64,000 bases of DNA from NCBI GenBank assembly GCA_035633115.1, contig DASQFN010000079.1:124001-188000 (forward strand), written 5' to 3'. The stretch is from Gemmatimonadaceae bacterium (GTDB lineage Bacteria > Gemmatimonadota > Gemmatimonadetes > Gemmatimonadales > Gemmatimonadaceae). The notes beneath the pieces are model-generated. The model saw only the letters and a list, made by a program, of their open reading frames with translations. It was not told where the DNA came from and searched no databases. The position numbers were made by a program, and so were the translations under genes. Shown one piece after another: positions 57,159 to 64,000 of this stretch (its first letter is position 1; every line of letters begins with the position of its first letter).

Positions 57159-57686
57159 CTAAGCAGGAGAGTTGCTGCTTCGGCGTGACTTGAGGATCGC
57201 TGCCGCGGTAGTCGCGGCAACCACTGCGAGCAGAAAGACTGCGAGCAGAAAGACTCCGAGTCGAACAGCGTCAACCTCGAAGTGCGCGGTGACGATCTTC
57301 CGTGTGAAGGCAACGGTGGGAGCCGAGCCGGTGGTATCCCGAATCCACTCGGACCTTAGCTGCTCGGGCACGCTGTATCGCCGTTCAATGTCCTCGATTC
57401 TCTCCTGCCACTCCCGGGCTGTAGACGTATCACCCTTTGACACTCGTGCCTGGAAGGCAGTCTGCTGTCGAGCAGGTATGGCGAGTGAAGGACGGGCGTA
57501 AATGGCTGCGGAGGGTATGCCCCAGCTGACCGTATCCAGGACTGTGGCCGGCGGTGCACCCGGGACATCGAAGGTCATGCGCATGACAATCGCTCGAGCG
57601 GTCCACGGAGGATGAAGCGCAATCAGGGCGGCAATCGCGGCACCACTCGCGAGGATCATCCGGCGTGACATCGAGGAACGGATCAT
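57159..57686 (-). CDS. Membrane-anchored protein of unknown function
   Basis: The 175-residue protein has an N-terminal signal or anchor (MILASGAAIAALIALHP) and a C-terminal transmembrane helix (LGVFLLAVFLLAVVAATTAAAIL), leaving about 110 residues outside. The outer part contains PPATVLDTVSWGIPSAAI and REWQERIEDIERRYSVPEQLRSEW. The repeated VFLLAVFLLAV in the last helix comes from a 15-base tandem duplication. No family is recognised. It converges on the truncated cyclase gene. Confidence 0.6.
   Translation of the reverse strand: MIRSSMSRRMILASGAAIAALIALHPPWTARAIVMRMTFDVPGAPPATVLDTVSWGIPSAAIYARPSLAIPARQQTAFQARVSKGDTSTAREWQERIEDIERRYSVPEQLRSEWIRDTTGSAPTVAFTRKIVTAHFEVDAVRLGVFLLAVFLLAVVAATTAAAILKSRRSSNSPA
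57226..57255. repeat. 15-base tandem duplication within a transmembrane helix
   Basis: GCGAGCAGAAAGACT occurs at 57226-57240 and again at 57241-57255, adding five residues in frame to the C-terminal helix of the membrane protein encoded on the minus strand. Confidence 0.85.
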
Positions 57687-58109
57687 GAACTAGTCCGTGA
57701 AACATAGCGCCCGCACCGTATTGACTCGGGTGGTGCCGGGATTGGTATCACTCCAGGCTGCCGGGTGGTGCAGATCCCGAATCTGTCGTCCGCGAGGTCC
57801 ACCCTTACCAGTTACCGCGCTGGGAGTCCGTTGCATCTCAGTAGCGCCGCAGCGTCACCTCGTGGCCAGCTGCTCCGCGACTTCACGATGGAAATTCACA
57901 ATCACCTCCAGCCGCGTGTTTGCCGGCTTCAGCAGCACCGGAAGCTGGCCGGAGAATCCAAGCGCGGATCTCGAATGACCCCTTATAGTTGTTTGCTCGC
58001 TCGCGGTGCCATAGCCCGACTACATCGGCGCCCGCTCCGCAGCGAGTGACGCACCTGGCCTGGTCGTAAGAATTGTCTGCAAATCCTGCCCTGCCTCACC
58101 GAGGTAACT
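57687..58109. other. Intergenic region with a possible gene remnant
   Basis: No complete gene is supported in this stretch. On the minus strand a frame ends with LPVLLKPANTRLEVIVNFH and REVAEQLATR at about 57860, which looks protein-like but is too short to assign, and no start is visible. The + strand carries the upstream region of the FN3-like gene. Confidence 0.35.
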
Positions 58110-59792
58110 ATGTCGCTGCTACAACGCTCTGGTCTACTCCTTCTCGCAACGGGCTTGCTCATCCCAGCGATTATCAGAGGACAGGAGCCGTGGACCGTGA
58201 AAGTCTACTCCACGATGAATCCGCTTCCGATCGGCACGTGCGCTGCGGTGCGCCTGGAGATCAGAGATCCCAAAACACGCGACATTCCCAGGAATCCTTC
58301 CGGCAAGTATGTCACGATCACCGATTTCGACATGTCGGTGACGGCGGACGGCGGAGCGGTTGCGGCGCAATGGCAGGATCCTTACCACCTGCTGGCGTGC
58401 GGCTGCCAGCGCGGAACGGCTGGGAGTAGCGCGGTGGTCACGGCGAAGTATCCTGCGCGTGCTCTGGCGCAAGCATCGCGTGTACCGGGCGTCTCCGTGG
58501 AAGCTGCGGGGAATTTTTCACTTGCGAGAGCGCTCAGCGCGTCCGATCCGCCAAGCTGCGCTGTGCAGAGCGCCGCCGCCGCTATCCCCGGGACAGGTGC
58601 AACGCCGATAACCGGAGTTACGCGTCCTCAGGCCGGTACGATCGCGCGGTCACCAACACCAGCACCAGCGCCCGCGTCCCCCGCGTCGGCGCCAACCGCG
58701 GTGACGGCGTCCTCGCCAGCGAGCGGCACGCCGCTCGCCCCTGTCGCCAAGCAGCCAGTCGGGGGGAAAACGCCGGTATCCACTGAAGTTGTCAGCGGCC
58801 CACTGCCCGTAGCGCCGACCGGTGGCAAGGTCCGAATGCCACCACCGGCCGCACCGCGTCCGGTGGTCCCGATCAACCCTTCGGGTTTCACCGCCCAGGA
58901 GACGAGTCAGGGCGTGGTGCGGCTTTCGTGGCAGCCCGTGAGCGGCGCGTCCTACTATGTGCTGCTGGGACCCGGGTTGCCCCTGGGCGGCGTCAAAGTC
59001 GGCCTCGGCAAATCGGGCGTCCCGCAAATAGTGCACACTGCGACTGGCGTTCGACACGGCAATCAGGAATGGGCAGTGGCCAGCTACTATGACCCCGGCC
59101 CGGTCTCTACGCCCGCAGCGGCGTTTCCAAGGGTTACGCTGAACGTTAGCCCCCCGGTGCCGGTCAATCCCTCAGGGCTCGCGGCCGTGCAGACGGCCAC
59201 GGGTCAGGTCCGGCTGTCATGGCAGCCGGTCGACGATGTGTCTTACTACATGGTGACGGGACCCGGCTCGACCGACGGTGGCGTTAGAGTTGACGCCGCC
59301 ACGTCTGGCTTTGGCGCCAGCGACGGGAAGACGGTGATTCAGTCTGACGTGGTACTTGCCGTGACGCAGGTTCCAGGCGGAAACCACGAGTGGTCCGTGG
59401 GGAGCTACTATGATCCCGGGCCAATATCGTCGGCGGAAACATCATTCCCGAGAGTTTCACTTAACGTCACACCGCCCATCAATCCGTCCGGGTTTGCCGC
59501 GGTGCAGGTTGCTCCGGGTCAGGTCCGGCTCTCATGGAAGCCTGTCAGTGGCGTGTCCTACTACATCGTGACGGGGAGTGGCTTGGGCCTGGATGGAACG
59601 CGCGTCAGCCCCCCCGCTTTTGGCGCCAGCGGCGCCGGTGGGACGGTGGCTGAACCCGACCTGGAATTCATCGTGAACGCGGTGGGCCTCTCAACGTGGC
59701 AGGTGGGCAGCTATTTCGATCCTGGTCCGCTCTCGACTCCCTTCAACGACTTTCCAAGAATCACGTTCTTTGTGACGGGCCCAGCGAAATGA
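58110..59792 (+). CDS. Secreted protein with Pro/Ala linker and three FN3-like repeats
   Basis: This 560-residue protein has a signal peptide (LLLLATGLLIPAIIRGQ), an N-terminal domain of about 130 residues with TMNPLPIGTCAAVRLEIRDPKTRDIP and a Cys-rich HLLACGCQRG, and a long Pro/Ala/Ser/Thr linker (residues 155-250). It ends with three similar repeats of about 100 residues, each beginning NPSGF(T/A)A...G.VRLSWQPVSG and SYY and ending SYYDPGP.S (starts near residues 253, 352 and 455). The repeats resemble fibronectin-III modules that bind ligands or surfaces. It is likely exported and surface-exposed. The function is unknown. Confidence 0.75.
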   Translation: MSLLQRSGLLLLATGLLIPAIIRGQEPWTVKVYSTMNPLPIGTCAAVRLEIRDPKTRDIPRNPSGKYVTITDFDMSVTADGGAVAAQWQDPYHLLACGCQRGTAGSSAVVTAKYPARALAQASRVPGVSVEAAGNFSLARALSASDPPSCAVQSAAAAIPGTGATPITGVTRPQAGTIARSPTPAPAPASPASAPTAVTASSPASGTPLAPVAKQPVGGKTPVSTEVVSGPLPVAPTGGKVRMPPPAAPRPVVPINPSGFTAQETSQGVVRLSWQPVSGASYYVLLGPGLPLGGVKVGLGKSGVPQIVHTATGVRHGNQEWAVASYYDPGPVSTPAAAFPRVTLNVSPPVPVNPSGLAAVQTATGQVRLSWQPVDDVSYYMVTGPGSTDGGVRVDAATSGFGASDGKTVIQSDVVLAVTQVPGGNHEWSVGSYYDPGPISSAETSFPRVSLNVTPPINPSGFAAVQVAPGQVRLSWKPVSGVSYYIVTGSGLGLDGTRVSPPAFGASGAGGTVAEPDLEFIVNAVGLSTWQVGSYFDPGPLSTPFNDFPRITFFVTGPAK

Positions 59793-60001
59793 TGTTGGCG
59801 TGAGCGATCACGTAAGCACGCCTGTCGCGATCATCATTTCGGTGCTCGTGATCCGCGGTTTCCTCCTGCTCTCCATAGGGCGGTTGCGGAGAATGCACGT
59901 GGCGTAGGCACCGTCAACGCGCTGGAGCCCGATCGCATCGTCGGGCCCATTTTGAAAACGCTGGCTCGGCCTGACCACGCATTGTAGGTTAGCAGCCGCC
60001 C

Positions 60002-62641
60002 ATGCAAACCCGCCTCGGTACCGCGCTTGAAGGCCGCTACACAATCGACCGCGAGATTGGCGTGGGCGGGATGGCTACGGTCTACCTCGCGCGCGACGTC
60101 AGGCACAACCGCAGGGTCGCGCTCAAGGTTCTGAACCCCGAGCTCGGTGCCGTGCTCGGCGCATCGAGGTTCCTCGCCGAAATCGAGGTGACGGCGAATC
60201 TGCAGCACCCGAACCTCCTGCCGCTATTCGATTCCGGCGAGGTCGACGGGCTGCTGTTCTACGTGATGCCTTACGTGGAGGGCGAGAGTCTCCGTGTGCG
60301 CCTCGACCGCGAGAAGCAGCTTCCGGTGGACGAGACCGTCAGCATTGCATCCGCAATCGCAAGCGCATTGGGCTACGCGCACCGGCACAACGTGATTCAT
60401 CGCGATCTCAAGCCCGAGAACATCCTGATGCAGGAAGGGCAACCGCTTATCGCCGACTTCGGGATCGCGCTGGCGGTGAGCAATGCAGGCGGTGCGCGCA
60501 TCACGCAGACGGGGCTGAGTCTGGGCACGCCGCAGTACATGAGTCCCGAGCAGGCGACGGGTGACCGGGTAGTCGACGGTCGCACGGACATCTACTCGCT
60601 CGGCGCAATTACATATGAGATGCTCGTGGGTGATCCGCCGCACGTGGCGAGCACTTCTCAGGCGATCATCGCGAAGTTGCTGACGGAGAAACCCGCGAGC
60701 GTGCGCGCGAGCCGTCCGAATGTGCCACCGCATGTGGATGCAGCCATCGGATGCGCACTGGAGAAGCTCGCAGCCGACCGGTTCACGACGGCTAAGGAGT
60801 TTGCCGACGCGCTCGAAGGCAAAGGCGCGATCGCTACATTGGCCTCGTATCAACCGTCGCCAGTCAAAGCTGCAGTTAGCCGAAACTCGCGCATTCGGGA
60901 AATCGCTGCGTGGTCGCTCGTGGGCGCACTGGCCGCCTGGCTCGGCTGGCACTACTTGAGACCGCAGGAGCGCCTCGATGCCCCGGTCATTCGCGCCAAC
61001 TTCGACCTGCCGGCCGGGGCCCGCATCAACGATGCGATGACCGGCACGACGATCGCCGTGTCACCTAAGGGAGATATGATCGCTTTCACCTCGGTAACCG
61101 GGGTGAGCCGCCGGATGTACGTGCGGCGCATCAACGAGATCGCAGCGCGGCAGGTTTCGGAAGCGGCAGGACGCAACCTCACTTTCTCGCCCGACGGCCG
61201 CTGGGTTGCCTTCACCGAAGGCAACGTGCTCAGGAAGGTCTCGGTGGACGGTGGGCAGATCAGCACTGTCGGGACGACTGGCAGCGCCGTGCCCTACGGT
61301 CTGAGCTGGAGCAAGTCCGGCATGATCTACGTCGGGTCGTTCAGCGGAATGTGGGCCTTGCCGGAGACTGGCGGGGAAGCGCGGCGCGTGAACACCGATT
61401 CCAGCGCCCTGCGGAGTGGAAAACGTTGGCCGCTCGTCCTGCCCGGTGGAAAAGCAATCGCATACGTCGCTGCAAGCAGTCCCTCCCAACCACAGCGGCT
61501 CGCTGTGATGACGCTCGAGGGCGGGAAGATCGAGGAGTTCGACCTGAGTGTCGCAATGCCGCTGGGAATGCTTGGCGACCAGCTCGCTTATGTCTCACCG
61601 TCGGGCGGCCTGATGGCGGTTCGCTTTGACAATTCCGCGCGTCGGCCGATAGGTGATCCTATTCAGCTGGACGAGGGAGTGCTCCTCGATGCGACGGCCG
61701 GAGCAAAGGCATCGCTCTCTTCCTCCGGGACCCTGGCATATCTCAGCGGGCGCGCACAGTTCCAGCCGGTACTCGCCGCCTCGGGCGGTCCGGCGCCCAC
61801 CGCACTGATTCGCGAGCCCGGCAACTATGGCACTCCGCGTTTTTCGCCTGATGGCGGGCGCGTCGCGATCTCGGTCGTCGGCAATAACACGACCGATATC
61901 TGGATCTACAACGTTGCCCGAAACACGTTCACACGCCTCACGAACGAGGGTGCCAACATTCGACCTGAGTGGACCCCGGATGGACGCCACGTGATCTTCA
62001 TTTCGGCGCGCACGAACAAGACCGGGATCTGGCGCCAGCCGGCTGATGGAAGCGGGCCGGCAGAGCTCCTTTACCAGCCCGAGGTCGAGCCGTTCGAAGC
62101 GGTCATGTCGCCGGACATGAAATGGCTCCTCGTTCGCACGTCTCCCGGCGCGAAGTACCCGCGCGACATCCTCGCCGTGCCGCTCACTGGCGAGCGAACT
62201 GTCGTTCCGCTGGTGACCGGACCTGAGACGGAGAGCATGCCCCGTTTGTCGCCGGATGGGAAGTGGCTTGCCTACCACTCGAATGAGAGCGGTCGCTTCG
62301 AGATCTATGTGCGGCCGTTCCCGGGAAGTGGCGCGCGAATACAGGTGAGCGACGCTGGCGGCTCGGAGCCACTGTGGGGCCGCTCGGGCCGGTCACTGTA
62401 CTATCGCACCCAGCTCGGTGAGGTGGTCGAGGTCGATGTGACGACGGGCGCCGAATTTTCGATCGGCGCTCGAAAGGTCGTTCTTACCGGCGACTATCTC
62501 ACCGACTCTTCACACCCCAATTACGACATCGCGCCCGACGGACGCTTCCTGATGCTCAAGCGCGCAGGCGCCGAGTCGCAAACCATCGTCGTGCACAACT
62601 GGGGCGCGGAGCTGCGGGAGAAAACGGCCGCCAGGAAGTAG
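60002..62641 (+). CDS. Transmembrane Ser/Thr kinase with extracytoplasmic TolB-like propeller
   Basis: This 879-residue protein has a complete Hanks kinase (residues 10-280: GVGGMATVYLA, VALKVL, HRDLKPEN, DFGIALA, GTPQYMSPEQ) and one transmembrane helix near 302-318 (EIAAWSLVGALAAWLGWHYL). A large PD40/TolB-type propeller covers residues 335-870: NLTFSPDGRWVAF, TPRFSPDGGRVAI, RPEWTPDGRHVIF and MPRLSPDGKWLAYHSNESGRFEIYVRPFPG. The propeller probably senses a ligand or protein outside the cytoplasmic membrane and controls the kinase. The kinase domain closely resembles that of the gene at 6786 (both have ALKVLNP, TANLQHPNLLPLFDSGE, and QATGDRVVDGR). Confidence 0.92.
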   Translation: MQTRLGTALEGRYTIDREIGVGGMATVYLARDVRHNRRVALKVLNPELGAVLGASRFLAEIEVTANLQHPNLLPLFDSGEVDGLLFYVMPYVEGESLRVRLDREKQLPVDETVSIASAIASALGYAHRHNVIHRDLKPENILMQEGQPLIADFGIALAVSNAGGARITQTGLSLGTPQYMSPEQATGDRVVDGRTDIYSLGAITYEMLVGDPPHVASTSQAIIAKLLTEKPASVRASRPNVPPHVDAAIGCALEKLAADRFTTAKEFADALEGKGAIATLASYQPSPVKAAVSRNSRIREIAAWSLVGALAAWLGWHYLRPQERLDAPVIRANFDLPAGARINDAMTGTTIAVSPKGDMIAFTSVTGVSRRMYVRRINEIAARQVSEAAGRNLTFSPDGRWVAFTEGNVLRKVSVDGGQISTVGTTGSAVPYGLSWSKSGMIYVGSFSGMWALPETGGEARRVNTDSSALRSGKRWPLVLPGGKAIAYVAASSPSQPQRLAVMTLEGGKIEEFDLSVAMPLGMLGDQLAYVSPSGGLMAVRFDNSARRPIGDPIQLDEGVLLDATAGAKASLSSSGTLAYLSGRAQFQPVLAASGGPAPTALIREPGNYGTPRFSPDGGRVAISVVGNNTTDIWIYNVARNTFTRLTNEGANIRPEWTPDGRHVIFISARTNKTGIWRQPADGSGPAELLYQPEVEPFEAVMSPDMKWLLVRTSPGAKYPRDILAVPLTGERTVVPLVTGPETESMPRLSPDGKWLAYHSNESGRFEIYVRPFPGSGARIQVSDAGGSEPLWGRSGRSLYYRTQLGEVVEVDVTTGAEFSIGARKVVLTGDYLTDSSHPNYDIAPDGRFLMLKRAGAESQTIVVHNWGAELREKTAARK

Positions 62642-62653
62642 CGCCGCCTCCGC

Positions 62654-64000
62654 TCACCAGGGAATCTGAGGCGACCGATAGTAATTGACGCCGAGAAAAT
62701 TCCATCTCGGCGCGTGCGTCGCGATTCGCGTTCTGAAACTCTCCCAGTTTCGCGCGCTCTGCGGCGTCCACGCGACCTCCGCGAGCGCTGGCAAACGCGG
62801 CATGGCCAGATACTGCACCGCCGTCAGGTTACGCACCGTTTCCGACCAGATCGGCGCCTCGACGCCGGCGATGTTCGCTTCCGTCACGCCCTTCATATAT
62901 GTCGCGGGATCCCAGTCGTACGCATCGCGCACTTCGATGAGGGCCGCCCACGTGAGCCCGAGCTGCGTTGTGCTGTCGTACTTCATATCGAGATAAGTCC
63001 GCTTGGCAGGTGACATGAGGACTTTGGCGCCGTACTGCACCGCGGCGGCGGCAACCGTATCCGTCGCCCACGCCTGCGAAATTGTCGTCGGGTGCAGGCG
63101 CGCGTGCGAGATCTCTTCCCATCCCACCATGTGCTTGCCGTATCGCTCGACGATGTCCTGCGTCCGCTCGACAAATTTCGAGTACTCCTCCTTGGTCAGA
63201 ATCGGATTCTCGTCGCCTCCCATGTGGAAATAGCGGCCGGGGGTCAGTGCGGCGATCTCACGCACCACGTCGTCCACGAACGCATACGTCTCTTCCTTGT
63301 TCGCGCAAAGCGTGCTCCAACCGACTTCCGTTCCGGTGTACACGAAGGGGCCGCGCTTGCTGCAGCTCAGCTCGGGATATCCGATGAGCGCCGCGTTGAT
63401 GTGCCCCGGCAGGTCGATCTCGGGGACTACCGTGATGTACCGCTCCTGCGCGTACCGCACGATGTCCGTGTACTCCGCCTGCGTGAGATATCCGCCAGGA
63501 CCTCCACCAACCTGGGTCGCGCTGCCCATGCCAACGAGCTTCGGGCGCGACTTGATCTCGATGCGCCACCCCTGGTCGTCGGCGAGGTGGAGATGGAGCA
63601 CGTTCAGCTTGTACAACGCGAGCAGATCGACGTACTGCTTGATCTCGTCGACGGTGAAGAAATGGCGGGCAATGTCGAGCATCGCTCCGCGCCAGGAATA
63701 ACGCGGTCGATCGGTGATCGAGACCGCGGGAACCGTCCATGCGACTTTCGAAAGCGACATGTCGGATTCGATCTGGGGCGGCAGCAGCTGTCGCAGCGTC
63801 TGCACGCCGTGAAACAATCCGGCTGCCGCGCTGGCAGTGATGCGCACTGAATCGCGCGACACCGTGAGCTGATATCCTTCGGGGCCGAGCGCGGCGTCGC
63901 TTGCCAGGCGGAGCGCGATCGCACCTGGAGCGGGCGCGCCACTGCTCGATATTGGAACCGCGAACGCTGTCGCGGGCCGTAACAGCGAAGCCAGCTGACT
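62654..64000 (-). CDS. Beta-N-acetylhexosaminidase (GH20), 5' end outside window
   Basis: The frame stays open to the window edge and shows a GH20 enzyme. There is an N-terminal GH20b-like part (SVRITASAAAGLFHGVQTLRQLLPP), then the catalytic barrel with RYSWRGAMLDIARHFF, HLHLADDQGWRIEIKSRP, VPEIDLPGHINAAL and the acid/base pair in YFHMGGDENP. It continues through VGWEEISHARL and AIWSETVRN-like segments to an intact end. It removes terminal N-acetylhexosamine from chitin-, glycan- or peptidoglycan-derived sugars. The native start is beyond position 64000. It is convergent with the kinase-propeller gene (12 bases between stops). Confidence 0.9.
   Translation of the reverse strand, partial: SQLASLLRPATAFAVPISSSGAPAPGAIALRLASDAALGPEGYQLTVSRDSVRITASAAAGLFHGVQTLRQLLPPQIESDMSLSKVAWTVPAVSITDRPRYSWRGAMLDIARHFFTVDEIKQYVDLLALYKLNVLHLHLADDQGWRIEIKSRPKLVGMGSATQVGGGPGGYLTQAEYTDIVRYAQERYITVVPEIDLPGHINAALIGYPELSCSKRGPFVYTGTEVGWSTLCANKEETYAFVDDVVREIAALTPGRYFHMGGDENPILTKEEYSKFVERTQDIVERYGKHMVGWEEISHARLHPTTISQAWATDTVAAAAVQYGAKVLMSPAKRTYLDMKYDSTTQLGLTWAALIEVRDAYDWDPATYMKGVTEANIAGVEAPIWSETVRNLTAVQYLAMPRLPALAEVAWTPQSARNWESFRTRIATHAPRWNFLGVNYYRSPQIPW

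Noticed and set aside
1-64000. CRISPR arrays, rRNA or tRNA genes, insertion sequences
   Set aside because: No regularly spaced repeats, no conserved tRNA T-loop or rRNA patterns, and no transposase motifs were seen on reading through. Short tandem repeats at 35975 and 57226 are simple duplications.

Overview
The window looks like chromosomal DNA of a soil-type Gemmatimonadota (Gemmatimonadaceae-like) bacterium. This is inferred from high GC content, several Hanks-type Ser/Thr kinases carrying the GGMATVYLA glycine loop fused or linked to TolB/PD40 propellers, FlgO-like domains and TPRs, and many small lipoproteins and SnoaL-like proteins. No rRNA, tRNA, CRISPR array, phage module or insertion sequence was recognised.

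Layout. 1-5.8 kb: a cytochrome c fragment, a vanadium-haloperoxidase/PAP2 protein, a DUF1905 protein with a BlaI-like operator, a SnoaL/beta-lactamase-family chimera, and a P-loop kinase. 5.9-11.4 kb: a truncated cyclase, a receptor-like kinase paired with an ABC substrate-binding lipoprotein, YkgJ and an MDR oxidoreductase. 11.4-21.4 kb: PAP2, a trypsin-like protease next to a BsuPI-domain lipoprotein, VOC, RibD_C, DinB, GNAT and GlcG genes, interleaved with gene remnants. 21.5-28.2 kb: DUF4386 membrane proteins, a 1019-aa kinase-STAND-TPR protein, an XRE regulator and small membrane proteins. 28.2-35.2 kb: an epimerase, separate NHEJ ligase and polymerase genes, an amidohydrolase and DUF1697. 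35.4-38.9 kb: an M56/BlaR-BlaI pair and its neighbours. 38.9-47.1 kb: a kinase/propeller operon, a PPi-type phosphofructokinase, a protein-isoaspartate methyltransferase and a propeller lipoprotein. 47.1-52.5 kb: isomerase, nitrilase, P1 peptidase, L,D-transpeptidase and GYD genes. 52.6-55.6 kb: a three-gene phosphorelay. 55.7-64 kb: secreted proteins, a truncated cyclase, an FN3-repeat protein, a kinase-propeller fusion and a GH20 hexosaminidase running off the end.

Two themes stand out. First, signalling: four intact Ser/Thr kinases and three kinase remnants with different output or sensor domains, plus a hybrid histidine kinase system and a BlaR/BlaI system with candidate operators in three places. 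Second, an unusually high load of broken genes. About 20 remnants retain authentic family termini but have lost the middle, the start or the end. Examples are the DUF1028, PIG-L, DUF2911, kinase, DUF1343 and amino-acid-permease remnants. Several junctions are in frame. This is either real, heavy gene decay by internal deletion or an assembly artefact, and reads across the junctions would decide which.

No complete defence or otherwise clearly novel multi-gene system was found. The best candidates for new biology are the BlaI-like operator set, the kinase that pairs an unrecognised extracytoplasmic domain with a substrate-binding lipoprotein, the stand-alone HisKA protein, and the protease/BsuPI pair separated by a terminator-like hairpin that holds a ribosome binding site.
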